Shown here in pieces: positions 1-13,600 of a DNA stretch of 62,534 nt. The stretch is from Acanthaster planci. Its lineage: Eukaryota > Echinodermata > Asteroidea > Valvatida > Acanthasteridae. A model generated the notes under the pieces. That model had not been told where the DNA came from. It did no database searches and was given only the letters and a program-made list of their open reading frames with translations. Every line of letters starts with the position of its first letter. Within the stretch, counting starts at the first letter, position 1. The stretch lies in NCBI RefSeq assembly GCF_001949145.1, contig NW_019091567.1, positions 328,487 through 391,020 of the forward strand, given 5' to 3'. The translations under genes and the position numbers were made by a program.

Positions 1-557
1 TGCCAACAGAAGTTACATTCTTAGAAGTGTTTAGTTGATTGATTAAAAAATTGAATATTAATGAATAAAATAACCCATTCATGTTATTGGAAACTACCGA
101 CTATTGCAGGAAACCTATAAACACCAGTGCTGAAGGATCCTTCTTTCTTGTGCTGTGTTTCAATCATACAAACCTTAATTTTTTTTTACAGTTTGATAAC
201 AAACACACTGTAAACAAGTGACATGACATTGATTATCAAAGTGGTGTTGTGATTTGTGTAACTTTGTACTTATCAAATTGATCCTATATTTTGCGATTTT
301 AAATTACAGCAAATGACAATGAATACTCGCTTCCGAAGGGTCCCGGTAAAAGACAATTTTCAGCAATTTTCACTTGTACAGCGGAACGTCTCTATATTGA
401 ACACCGCTATACCAAACATTCGGCTGTATCGAAAATCATCCTTGGCTCTCAATATTTCGTGCACAAAACCTACCGAACATCATGCAGTTGCAAATCAACT
501 GAGATTTGCCACAGCATGCCTTTTAACTCCTAATAAGCTGTTGTTTTTCTCCATCAG
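1..557. other. Left edge: midasin intron, no exon recognised
   Basis: This is AT-rich sequence ending in the acceptor tttctccatcag at 546-557. Short open frames exist but none resembles the AAA1 core that should precede the first recognised exon, so the preceding exons are presumably left of the window. Confidence 0.6.
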
Positions 558-1627
558 GGACTTGCTGAAGTGGTGTGGCCGCATAGCCACTAGATTCGAC
601 ACTCCCCAGTCCATTCTAGCCAACAGCGTCTTCTTAGAGGTACAGTCACGTTGGTATCAAGTACTTATTCTAGAAACATACTAAACTTACGGTGGCTCAT
701 AGTTGACGTTGGCCACTATAGAGTACCGAAGTGTCATGTCATTTGAACCAGAAAGTGCAGTGCAAACGAATGGGGTACATACACGTGTTGGTTCACGTGC
801 TGGCTCTCGCGCAGTGCCTTTTACACACATAATTGTGCCTGTGATGTATTTACTTCAGTACTCTGTAGAGGCTTTGCGTGGTAGGTATCTAGCCTCCATT
901 GTGCATACCCTGTGGAACAAAAGTACTGGCCTGCAAGATGGCAGCCATGCAAACCCTCCATAGAAAAGGCTCTTATCTTAAGAATATTATGTAACTTTTT
1001 TATTAGCTCAACTTATTTCTGGCAGTTAAACCAAAGAAAGGATTCTCAATAGTAGACGCGAGTCCTTTGTGGCTCAAAAGCAGAAAGTAAAGGAGGGAGA
1101 AAGATAAACTGGACATTTTAGTTCAAGAGGCCTGAGGAAAACCACAGATTATATATTCCTGGCAGTGTTTATCCATAGGCTCAGTCATGGAATGAAAACT
1201 AGATATGCAAGTCAGCCTGGGTAGAAATTGAACCTATGTTGACTCGGGTCGAGTCACAGATGTGGAAAGCTAGGAAAGGATCTCTTTTGAAAACTAGATT
1301 TTCAAATTCACTGAATTTTCAAACCACAAAGCTCCCTGAGCTATTATTTATCGTGAGGATAAAAACAATCAGGGTGGTGATTACTAGAGAAATTCCTCTT
1401 GTATCCCCAGGCCATGGACTGCTTCTGCGCGGCCTTGCCCAAGCCCCGGACCAGATCCAACGTGGCTGAGGCGGTGGGCGTCAGGCTGAGCCTCAGCCTG
1501 GAGAAGTGCAACTTCTTCTGCCACAGCTACAAGCCCGACATCGACATACAGAAGGACTGCGTCACTGTAGGAAGAGCCAGGCTATCGAGGAAGGAGGCAG
1601 AAATCCCCGAGATTAAAAAGTCTCTCA
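558..1627 (+). CDS. MDN1: Midasin exons 1-2 of the window: C-terminal part of AAA1
   Basis: Exon 558-639 reads RDLLKWCGRIATRFDTP and ends LANSVFLE at a gtacag donor. Exon 1411 onward reads AMDCFCAALPKP, then the FCHSYKPDI and VTVGRARLSRKE stretches that close AAA1 in midasins. RDLL(K/F)WC recurs at the same point after AAA3 and AAA5, supporting a small helical AAA subdomain. The 3' end of the second exon is uncertain. The next exon (2131) needs a phase-2 donor, but the GT sites near 1628-1637 give phase 1; a GC donor at 1584 (gccag/gctatc) would fit the phase but would cut off LSRKE. A missed micro-exon between 1640 and 2130 is equally possible. The end given here is approximate. Confidence 0.8.
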
Positions 1628-4600
1628 GTCGTTTGAGTCTTCAAAAACTACTCATTTTTCATTCTGGCTTATGCGGCACAGCTTCTTTGAGACGTTAATG
1701 TTGATGACAGCTTCCGGTTGAAAACTGAAAATGTCCAAAGGGCCAGCCACCAGATTCGGGACAGAGTAAAATGGGCCAAGGGTTTGGCGATTGCGGTGCT
1801 TTCAAACAAGGGCACTTTTACAGTTTGCCAGCATACAGCCTCTCATTTCACGGCTATTTACACTTGTTTCAAGAATAATGAAATGACATCCCGCAACTTC
1901 CACAAAAACATCCCTTTCCATATTGTGGCTTTTGGAAGAAGATTTCGACAGGCATAAAATATTTGCATTCAGAAGTTTTGCCAACATATTTCCATTTGGT
2001 GGTGGCAAAAATGACTAGTATATTATAGTGGTTGACTTGAGCGAAAGTTGCTCTTACAGGGCAAATGAGCAGCAGATTAAACTCAGATAACTGGCTTTTT
2101 AACCATAGTTATTAAAAAATAACTCCACAGGTCCCGGCACTCCAACTTTGCCTTCACGAGACCGGCCAGCATCCTGCTGGAGCGAATAGCCCTTTGCATC
2201 AACAACAATGAACCGGTGCTCTTGGTGGGGGAGACAGGGACGGGCAAGACCTCCTGCGTGCAGTACCTGGCTGACTTGACGGGCCAGAAGTTAAAGGTCA
2301 TCAACATGAACCAGCAGAGCGATAGCACAGACCTCTTGGGAGGGTAACTTTTTTAAGCTTTCTTTCACAAGTGCGAATTTCAGATGAATTTCATTCGCTT
2401 TTCCACAGTAAAGGGAAGAGGAATTTGAGATATTGAAGAAGGTAGAACCTTGCCATTACTTCTTTGCATTGCACTTGATTTCCCGTAAAAAATTTATATG
2501 CAAAGAATGTGGCGTTAATATCATATTTGGTGTTTTTGCCCTTCCAAAGATATACGCGCAGAAACACTGTATTTGAGTTTTGTCTAGGGCTTGACTACCT
2601 GCCTACTAGTCCAGACCTCTTCATCATTCCACCACTGAGCTTGCCAGGATTGGCCGGTCAGTTTGACAAAGAGGCAAAAAAACATCAGTGAAAGACAAAA
2701 TGTCAAAAATCAAAATTAACATTTACCTGACAGGAAATGAAATGTAGCACTGGATTTCAGTTTAGGATTCAGAGCATTTTAGGCTTCATTGACATTCATG
2801 GCTGACATCGTTTTTGCCTCGAAAGGTTCAAACCAGTGGACTTCAGGCAGCTCATGGCACCCGTCCGGGAGAACTTTGAGACCCTCTTCGTCAGCACCTT
2901 CTCCCGCAAGCAGAACGTGAGGTTCCTGATGCACCTGCAGGAGTGCTTTGCCTCCCGGCACTGGCCGGACCTGCTGAAGCTAATGAGCCACTGCCACCAG
3001 GCGGCCGTCAAGAGATTTGAGAAAGACGATCGAGACGGTAGGTTGAGTTTTTGTAAGCCACTGGGGTTTGGGCTTCAGAGTTGCAGAGGTAGTTCACGCC
3101 CATCACCAGTCGTTTACCTTTGTTTTGCATTTGTAAATGGAGAACTTTATTGATGTTGACTTGTCTTTAAAATCTTGCAGATCTTACAAATTGACCACTA
3201 CATAACATTTGGCTCAAGAATTAAGAGTTTCTTGATCTGTGAAAGTTTTTCTGGTTTCCCCATTTTTTTGCCAAAACAAAATGAAATTGTAACCTGAGAT
3301 TATGGAGATATGGGAAAAACTTACATCAGGTGCCGTGGCAAATGCCATCATTTCAACCACCGGAATGGGAAAAGGGCCATCATGTCCGACCAGAATTCAA
3401 GCGAAATCTTCTTTTTGTTTCGTGCGCAGAGGAAGCTGAGAGCGGATCTGAGAAGCAGAGCCCCACCCTGAGATGCCAATGGCGATCCATCGGGGAGAAG
3501 ATCCAGCTCCTTCAGACGCAGCTGCAGCACTCGGAAAACGCCCTGGCCTTCTCCTTTGTAGAGGTGAGTCAGGTTGATTCAGCTTTCCATGGAGTTGGCG
3601 ATATTGCAACTCAGGCCTGCACTGTTTTTTGACTCGATCACGTGACGAAATTCCAAGTGAATTGCACCCTTACTGAATCGTGTGATATAACAACCTTTGG
3701 GCAGTGTGGCGGTGGCAAGGGGGCACACTTTCTTCCCTCCCCAGAAGAAAACTGAAAGATAAAAAAGGTGTGTGGGGGGGGAGAAACGGAAAGAAAAAAA
3801 AGATAAAATGGGATGTCAATAACTAATTGGCTTAAGAAAAAACCCTCAAAATTGACCCCCTCCTGCCATTGTTTATCTTTTTTAGCTGATGAATGCTTTG
3901 CCCCCCTGGAAACTTTCCCCTCTAGTAAAAAGTGCTTCTGTCCCCGGAAGACATCCTTGCAAAGTCTTTAGTTTTTCCGAGACAAAACTAAGGCACTACC
4001 TAAGTTATCCTGAATTGACTGGTGAAGGTCGCAGATCACTCGTTAATGGCATTAATGACCAGGCACGTTCTTGTCGGGTTATGCGCAGGGCACGCTGGTG
4101 CAGGCAGTCCGCAACGGGGACTGGGTGCTTCTGGACGAGATCAACCTGGCCACAGCCGAGACGCTGGAATGCTTGAGCGGTCTACTGGAGAGCACAGAGG
4201 GAACAGTCACCTTGCTAGAACGGGGGTGAGCCAGCATTGGTTGAAAAAAAACATACAGTGGGAGCTTTGACCAAGACTTGTGAAAGTTGGTTCCTCAGGA
4301 GTCCGTTGTGAGTCAGTCGCAGGTCAAATAACAGGTCATTTTTTTTGACAAGTTACAGTGGATGGACAATGACAAAGGGATATCTTTTTGACTAGAGAGG
4401 CTGTTCATGGCAGCCTTTTCCGCTAACTGCTTTTGTTGCGGAGGGAGAGATGGCATAAATGGTCTTGTGTGCATCCTCTGGAACTAAGGATCTTACTGCA
4501 GAAATGGCTGCCGCGCATGGCCTCTGATAGCCCATGATTGGATGATTTATGGACTTGCCTTGACCAGACTTCTAGTCTGGAAACGATGAAAGCAAACTAT

Positions 4601-7600
4601 TAGCCCCTTCTTGCGTATCATCGAGTTGTTTCAGGTCGATATATCCTAGGCTGCAGATTATCGTATATACCTGAAAACAAATTTACGGAGTAATTCCATG
4701 CTCATTATCCTCTCCCAGTGACTCGGAGCCAATTCTTCGTCACAAAGACTTCAGGCTGTTCGCTTGCATGAACCCTGCCACCGACGTCGGCAAAAAAGAA
4801 CTCCCTCCCGGCATCAGAAACAGGTAAGGTGGACGATCCCTACCTCTTGACGTAAACATGAACAATTCTATTCCGCTTATTCACACGGGTGGAACTCGAA
4901 CCTACAGCGTCACACACACAAAGACAACGGATCACGCTTCTTCTCTTTGGACAGGTTCACCGAATTCTTCGTCGATGAGCTCGAGGAGACCCAAGACTTG
5001 AAGATTTTGGTCAGCAACTATCTCCGCGGCCTTGCTCTACCAGCGGACAAGCTGGATGGAATAGTACAGTGAGTGTTTATGCGACAGTGTCCCAGTTGAG
5101 AAAGAAGGTAAAGTTCTGGTGAAGTGACTGTTCAAAGCTTGTGATTTTTGTTGCATTTTCTGTGCGTGATTGTTTCAGGTTTTACCTGGCTGTGCGCAAG
5201 GAAGCCGACATGAAACTTGCCGATGGGACCGGGCACCGACCACACTACAGGTACAAATGAATTTTCTGGAAAAGTTGAAACTGACGATTAGATATACTGA
5301 CTGTTCAACTTATTCATTTGCTTGTCGCGTAATGCATGCAGATTCAGAAATGTACAGTTTAAATGGGGGGGATTGTCATTAGGTTTTTTTGCAGAATTCC
5401 GTTTGGGGTACCACCAATTGCATCGACGATAAGGGTTACTAAGATGAGTCAATAGGCAACTGGGATTTGGAGTCTACGATGAAAGATGTATCGAATTGTA
5501 ACTGGCTTGCATCATCCTCATCACCGTTTCCATCACCCTTGCATTGCTGCTTCTATAAATTTGTTTCACTGGTACTTTTTTGGCAGCTTACGCACCTTGT
5601 GTAGGGCACTGCGTTATGCCTCTGCCAACCCCTGTGGAAGCGTCATGAGGTCATTGTATGAGGTAGCTATCAGGTCCAGATCATTACAAGAGGTCCTACC
5701 CGCCTTTAAATTTCCCCCCTGAATCTACTTTTGTTCTGATGCATCAGTTTAGAGTACGTCCAAATGCTTTTCAGAAAGGCTCCAGTCTTCATGCACAGGA
5801 TCGATTCCACAAATGTGTTTTTCCGATAGTGGTAAATCTTAAGGAGTTGTTATCGTTTGACATCTTACTTCTATTGATCCGCAGAGCTTCTGTCTGAGCT
5901 TTCTGACCCAGCTTGACCGCGCCTCCCACCCATTGGTGGAGCAGCTTGTCTGCAAGAAGCTAATTGGCCGGGCCAACATCAAGGGCGTCCTGGGCCAGCC
6001 CATCCCGCCGCCGGCCACCGGGAGCCACGTTAAAGTGGAAGGGTACTGGATTGCGACAGGTGACCGGGAGCCCCAGAGACAGAAGGGCTACGTGATAACT
6101 CCCTCGGTGCGAGCCAATCTGAGGGATCTGTCCAGGATCGTGTCTGCTGGGTGAGTTGCCAAGCAATCAAAGGGTTGGGAGCCCGAATCCGGTCAAGCTG
6201 GTTACTTGTCATGACCTCGGACAGGTCACTTTACCCCTACGTGACTCTTCACTCAGGAGTTAAATGTGCAGATGCTTTATGTGAGCTGTCCACACGTGCC
6301 TCTTTTCCTGACGAACTGGGATAATTAAAAGTGAAGCAGTACCCTGAGCAGGGGTGCTGCTGAGTGTGTGCTTTTTGTTAGTATTTATCATTAAAATACA
6401 CCTTTTCCGTACAAATATATGCCATTGTTACCCCAACCCGGACATGAGAGTGAGAGCTTTTGTGGTCCTGTGATAGAGGTCGCTTTGATGTTTCTTCCGC
6501 TGTTCTCATTTCCCTTGCAGGACCCTTCCAGTCCTTCTCCAAGGTGAGACTTCCGTGGGCAAGACCAGCCTGATTCAGTACTTGGCCCTGGCAACCGGCA
6601 ACCACTGTGTGAGAGTCAACAACCACGAACACACGGACCTGCAGGAGTACGTGGGCTTCTACGCCGCCGACGAAATGGGCAAACTGGTTTTCAAAGAAGG
6701 TACGACTCGCGGCTTGTCTTCCCCCCCCCATTTGTCTGTTCTGTACAGAGTCGGTGTCGATTCTTTACGGAGGCACAGATGGAGAAAAAAGTTCCCATCA
6801 AGTTTATTTACTAAAGAGATGTCTGCTGAGAATTTCTGAAAGCTTTACACGTCTTACCACATTCCAGTTGGTGATGCAGTTAGCCTCCCAGCAATTCATC
6901 TTAACCCATCCTACCAAGGATTCTGAAGATAAAGTAGATTCGACTATGAACATAACTTCAGGGTTGGTTTAATTTTGTAGGTGTACTGGTTGATGCCATG
7001 AGAAAAGGCCACTGGATCATCCTGGACGAGCTCAACCTTGCTCCCAGTGATGTGTTAGAAGCTCTGAATAGGGTAGGTCTGAACATATCGATTCTACTCT
7101 CTGACAACTCAGCGTTCCAAGAAAAAAAATCTGATAAATATATGAGTTGAGTGCAGTGTAAAAACTGGCGTCTGATGTTTGTTTGTAGTTACTTGACGAC
7201 AATCGCGAGCTGTACATTCCAGAGACACAGGAGATGATCTCGGCTCATCCACGATTCATGTTGTTTGCAACTCAGAATCCGCCAGGCCAGTACGGAGGAC
7301 GAAAGGTACGTTTGGGAAAAACCAATTTATTTTTTCAGGAAAAGAACAGTTTAGGCTTGAAAAGTGCCATTTTTTCCAGCAGATGGGACTGGGTTGTTTG
7401 TGTCCCGAAGCAAGATACTTGCTCCCGTGTAGTCAGGTTGGCTCAGAGTATTCAGATGATTTTGTTAAAGAGGAAGATTGAATACTTGCCGCTTCCGGTG
7501 TTTTTGACAGTTTCTCAGGGGTGTGAGAGTTCAGCTTTTTAGATGATTTCAGCTTTTTTGTTTAGTTGTTGACCCTGAATTTCAGCTTTTTTTACACCTG

Positions 7601-10600
7601 GTCTGTACAAAAGTATGAGAACCCCCTACATTTCCGCTTTTTGCTAGCTGTTTTCAGCTTTAATTTTAAGTTGCCATTCACACCCCTGATTTCTGCAGGT
7701 GTTGTCGAGGGCCTTCAGGAACCGTTTTGTGGAGCTTCACTTTGACGAGATCCCCAGCAAAGAACTGGAGACCATTCTGCACCAGCGCTGCGCCATTCCC
7801 CTCTCCTACTGCAAGAAGATGGTGTCCGTCATGCTGGATCTCCAGGTTGTCTAGATGGCCTGTCGTTTCTGTCTTATTTCTTGTGGTTATTGGAAAAGGT
7901 CAAAGAGATCGGTGATCACTGAGGCAACCCTGTTACTTCCAAGCAGTGGTTTCTTACGCAAATCACAGATGGCCAACCGAGACAATCCCAGACCCTCCTG
8001 ATTAGGAGCTGTCTCCCAATCAGGAGTACAAGACAATAACCTGACCACTTAAAGACACCCACTAACTTCATGTTAGAAGCGATTCCACTCAAATTGCCGC
8101 CTGCCAGAAATCTTCCATGGGGTGTGGTGACAAGAACAGGCCAAATGGTTGTCCCTAGGAAGTGCAGCTCACTGTTTAGTAAGGTTGAAAGTCTCTCACA
8201 AGTTTCTATCCCTTATCCCTAAAAAACATCGGTAATTTCAACTGTTCAACAGCACAATCATTAACAGTACCAGAAAGCTCAGTTCTGTATGCACAAGCAG
8301 CAGTGTACAAGCCTTGTTTATTTTGTCGTGTGTTTGGGCAGACTCGGCGCAAGGGCTCGGGGGTGTTTTCGGGCAAGCAGGGCTTCATCACGCTGCGGGA
8401 CTTGTTTCGCTGGGCGGAGCGTTACCGACGGGCAAGCCAGGGCCAGGGAACGCTGTACGACTGGGACCAGCACATCGCTGATGACGGTAAGGCTCCTGCT
8501 TCTCAGATGTCATTCTGTCTCCTTCTATGGCATTACAAAATCCTATTATTCATTATTTCATCTATTTGTGGAGGACACCCATAAACTACAATCACCTTTG
8601 ATTTCATGGTAAAGACTTCAACAAAAGGCATTGTTTCAAATGCTGATTTCTACACTTTCCTTGTTTGTTAAGAGGACATCAAAGAAATTCTGGTGGTAGA
8701 AGTGTAGACTCTGAACCAGTCCCCACCTTGATTCGTTAAAACCATTAAAAGGATAGGAGTTTAGCTTGGATATTTCAGGGAAATCCAAACCCCTCAAAAC
8801 TTGACTTTTAAACAGGGGCCAATTTCATAGGGCTGCTTAAGCACAAAATTTGCTTAAGATTGAAAAAGCCTTGCTAGACAAATCAGGTTACCAGCCCAAA
8901 CTCCATGTGATGTATATTGTTTTGGAATTGTATTCACCTGCCTTTTGGTTACCATGACAATCATATAGATTTTGAGCTGGTTACCTTTGTTTTTTAAGCA
9001 AGGTTTTTTGCGCTTAAGCAAAGTTTGTGCTTAAGCAGCTCTGTGAAATTGGCCCAGATAAAGTGGTCTTGGGTCCTCTGTAAGAGACATTCTAGCTTTT
9101 AGTCAGTTTACCCAACTCTTTAAATGCTGGACTGTGTCAAGAAAGCTTCTTGCACTGTGATGTGGCTTCTGTGTTTTTTTTTGTAGGATTCCTGTTGTTA
9201 GCTGGCCGTGTCCGCCGTCCCGAGGAGCAGTCCCTCATCAAAGAGGTCCTGGAGAAGCATGTCCGCTGCAAAATTGACCCTGCCCGTCTCTTCAGCCTCA
9301 CCCCCGAGACCTCGCCCGTCACCAGGGAGATCCTGGAGAGGATACTCCAGGGGCCAGCCCCGGAGGGTTTCAGTCATGTGGTGTGGACCTTTGGGATGAG
9401 ACGGCTGGCTGTGCTGGTGGGACAGGCACTCAAGTTCCAAGAGCCGGTCCTTTTAGTTGGAGAGACTGGGTAAGTGCTCTTTGTTGTGTAAAATTCAGAG
9501 AAACACTAGGTTGGAGGAGAACGTTTGATAGAGTTTGAAAAACATGTTTGATGTTTAAATGGGGTTTGAGTAACAAGTTTGGCAAATTTAATATAAGTTT
9601 GATAGAGTTTAAGTAACTTGGTAGCTTGGAGGGCCTAAACTTATGCCAAAAGGTAATGAAGTTTTGATGCTGTGTCATTAAAGGAGTGAAATTGGTTCGT
9701 GTGAGATTTTTTCAAAAAACAACACTAACCACAGACGTTAATTGCCTGTAGAGCCCCGGATGAAAGTGCGGTGATTGATTTTAAACCTGGTATTACTGAC
9801 AATGACAATACGGGCGCTTCACAATAGTGTACCTCCAAGAATTTGCAACGCGTTGGCCAATCAAAATGCTTGAAATCTGTTGACCCAGTGCACGTTTGGA
9901 AAGGGTTGATAGATTTCTTGCATTGTGATTGGCCAGTGTCTTGCAAACTCTTGGAGGCGCATTAGTATGAATGGCCCCTATTGAATCGTTTTGAAACCTT
10001 TGAAATTTGTTTGTAAATGGAGGAACCTTGAATTATGCTGATAATGCTTGGTGAAGTTGAACCGAGCAAGTTTATTCACTGGCCTATTGGCTTAGGTATG
10101 TTTGATGAGGGGCCATTGTCCATGCATCCCAATGTCAACCACGGTGTCTCGAATTTCTGCCGACAGTTGTGGCAAAACCACCGTATGTCAGCTGCACTCT
10201 GCCCTGACCAATCAGAAGCTGTACTCTGTGAACTGCCACCTGCACACCGAGACGTCCGACTTCTTGGGGGGTCTGCGACCCGTCAGGCAACACAGCAGCG
10301 AAAAGGTAAGAAAAAAACGTGGGTAACTGTGACCCTCACGAAAACCTTCAAAATCAGTCGGGAAATTTGGGAGGATTCTGCTGGATCGAGGAAGGTAGAG
10401 CCTGGCCACTTCTGCTTTGCAGAAGGCTCGATATTCATGGAATTGTTAAAGTCGGAAGAATGCTCCATTGGTTTCTTGCACAGTGGAGGATTGTGGAGGT
10501 TGAAAGTTTCTAGCAACAATGCCTTGGAAATTTTAGTCTGTAGATTCGCCCATAACCAAATGCTTGTATGATTTTGACTATGCTGTTCATGCTACAGGCT

Positions 10601-13600
10601 GATGACAAGCAGAAACTCTTTGAGTGGTGTGATGGCCCATTGGTCCAAGCCATGCGCGAAGATGCCGGCTTCCTTATCGATGAAATCTCACTGGCCGACG
10701 ACTCGGTCCTGGAGCGACTCAACAGTGTCCTGGAGCCTGAGCGCACACTGCTTCTTGCAGAGCGGGGGAGCGGCGAAAGTACAACGGATGACATCGATGT
10801 GATAGTGGCCCGGGAGCAATTCTTTGTTGTGGCCACGATGAACCCTGGTGGCGACTTCGGAAAGAAAGAGGTTGGCTGCTCCAGAAATTTGATTCAAGAT
10901 TTGCAAGAATTTGATGGAACGTCAAACTTTGATTGACAGGAGAAGGGACGAGAGTTATTGAGAGATACTTTTGTCAAATCTTTCTTCCAAAACAGGATCT
11001 GTATTTTATGTTACCTGGGAAGTGAAGTAATATTTTTGTTTTCTGTCAGACTGGGATCAGGTAGAAAACTATTATTGGGAACTTTAGGCATTTTGTTTTT
11101 TAACTCAGCAGCTTTAAAAATACTACACCCTTTAGCTGTTTTCTAATGATCAGTAACAAATAATTGGAGGGTTAAAAGTGAATTTCCCAATTTAGACATA
11201 TTAAGTGCTTTGTATCCCTGGATTTAAGCCAAGAATTACTCTGCTTGTTGGGCGCATGATTGGTTTGAAAGGAACACTATGAATATTAATGATATGAATA
11301 TTGATAGCACATGCGTGATCCGTACTGATTGGCAGTTGTCCCCGGCACTCCGCAACCGTTTCACCGAGATCTGGTGTCCGCAGTCTACCGACCGTCAAGA
11401 CCTGGTCAACATCATCGAGCACAACTTGGCGGAGGGGGTGTGGCTATGCAACCAGGAGGACGGCTCCAGCGGGGTGGGCAACGCGATCATGGAATTTGTC
11501 ACATGGTTCCAGAACTGCGAAGCTGGCAACAGGTGCGTTAAGGGGTGTCACCATCTTGGGTCACAAGTCGCCGGAGATGGTTTTGAGTTCAAGGCCTTTG
11601 AAAAATTTTGCACAGTGTCTGTCAGCAGGAACGTGTAACCTGTTGCACCACTATCATCAGAATGCCAGACTGACACCTGTTTCAGATAGGTGTTCCAGAG
11701 TTGCACCGAACCAAATTAAAAGCAAATTTCAAGGTCTGACCAGGTGTGCCAGCAGGTGAAAGATTGACACTCTGAGACACTCGGAATGACATCCGAGCGA
11801 CTGTTTCAGACGTCGCTCTTCTCATGAGCCGATCCCAATGCAAATGTATGTATTGAATTCGTCTGTCTGAAACCCAAATTTAATTGGGTCGATCTGAGTC
11901 GCTCTTAATTCTACTTTAATAGTTCAGTGCAACTCTAGAATGCAATCAAAGCCAAACAAAAGCTTGGGATTTTCTTTCTAGTTCAAACTGAAACAAAATT
12001 TTGTGAGATCCAGTCACAGTTACAAAATTACCAATGCTTGTCTGTATACTCCAGAATTTTTCTGCCATTGGATTGGATGCCATCAGAAGATTTGAGTGCT
12101 CTCTCCAATGTCTTTATTTTGTGGATTTGTGGAGACTCCATGTGCAAATCTCTTTTGTGATCATATGTGGCCTGAAAAGAACCGGTTACTCAACATTTCG
12201 GACAGTGTGTGCTCTGTCATTATTTTTGCATTTGTTGTAAATTTAGATGCACTGTCAGCATTCGGGACATCCTGTCCTGGGTCAGCTTCATCAACTCCTG
12301 CTGCGACGGTTCTGTCCGGGATAGGGACTGTCTGGATGCGGCGCTGGCCTACGTCCATGGAGCGTGTATGGTGTTCCTGGATGGCCTCGGCTCAGGTACC
12401 GGCCAGCTCACATTTGGTCATGCCATGGTTTTGCAACTGTAAAAGCACGAGGCACGATTGTCGGGATTATTTGTTTAGCAGGGACTGGTTGCGGAAAGAC
12501 ACTGACGTTACTGATGCAGAGCTCAAATGATTGAATTCTGGCACGGTTGTTAACATTACCTTATCTAAAACAATGGAATTGCGTGCTCAGGAAAACAAGA
12601 TGGATGTAAAACCATTTTGCAAATTGTTATTGACAATTTTTGCCCGTAGCCGGAGGGCAAAAGAGTAGCCATTATCGACGCATTCTGCTTGAATTTGGAT
12701 CTGGTAATTTTTTAGACAGGAAAGACAGAGACTTAAAGTGCACATTAGACAAAAACTTCGACGTGCGATAGCTTAATTTGGTTTTCGAGTAGCAGTTTGT
12801 GATTGTCCAACTCTGCTTTGAATTTTTGGTGGGCATAGAATATATATTTTACTTGTTGCAGTACCACGCTGATATCAACTTCTCCAGAAAGGCACTACAT
12901 CTGTAATACATTGGCGTGAGAAAATTTTCATCCTATGACAGACTGTAGAATTGTTTGGGGATTGCAGGTCTCGAGATATTTGCCCCTTTCGTCTCCAATT
13001 CCACACAGGGACGACCAGCAGCGCCTCCCTGCCACCCCACCAGGCCAGGCATCTCAGTCTCAACTTCCTCCGTGACCAGATCTGGCGGCTAGTCGGCCAA
13101 GACATTGACCTGACCTCGCTGACGGTGACCTCGAAAGCCACAGGGTCGCCGTCCGTCAAAGTGGTCGATTCCAGGGATGGGCTCTTTGGAATTGAACCAT
13201 TTTACATCCCAAGAGGTGTGAAGGAAACGCTGCTATGTCTTTGTAAATGGATTGAATTCAACAACAGAAAAATGCCTAAGAACAGGAGTATGGATTTCAA
13301 CAAGTAAAAGCAAAAAATGCTTGGTGTGAATACGACCTGAAGGTTGTTGTCTTATGTTGTACTTGACTTGGCTGGCCCTCGTCATAGAAATACTATCATG
13401 TGACCTGGCCCTCGTCATAGAAATACTATCATGTGACCTGGCCCTCGTCATAGAAATACTGTCATGTGACAGAGTGTCAAAATTTGAATTTACAGTATTT
13501 TGCAAAAGTTGTACAAATGCTTACAAGTGCTTAATTAGTATAAGGGCGAAGGATGGAACCACAAAGTAACCTTTTTCGTTGTTGATTTTATTCCTTTGCT

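Noticed and set aside
313-684. Open frame at the left edge as a separate gene
   Set aside because: It overlaps midasin exon 558-639 in another frame, ends soon after it and has no recognisable domain.
12968-13008. Alternative acceptor 41 bases upstream of midasin exon 13009
   Set aside because: The AG at 12967 is good, but the extra 41 bases break frame before the conserved GLFGIEPFYIPRG segment.
13372-13470. Direct repeats as a possible CRISPR array
   Set aside because: The three 33-bp units are head-to-tail with no spacers, in animal intron sequence. The same argument rejects the 52560-53080 array, whose units are contiguous and degenerate.
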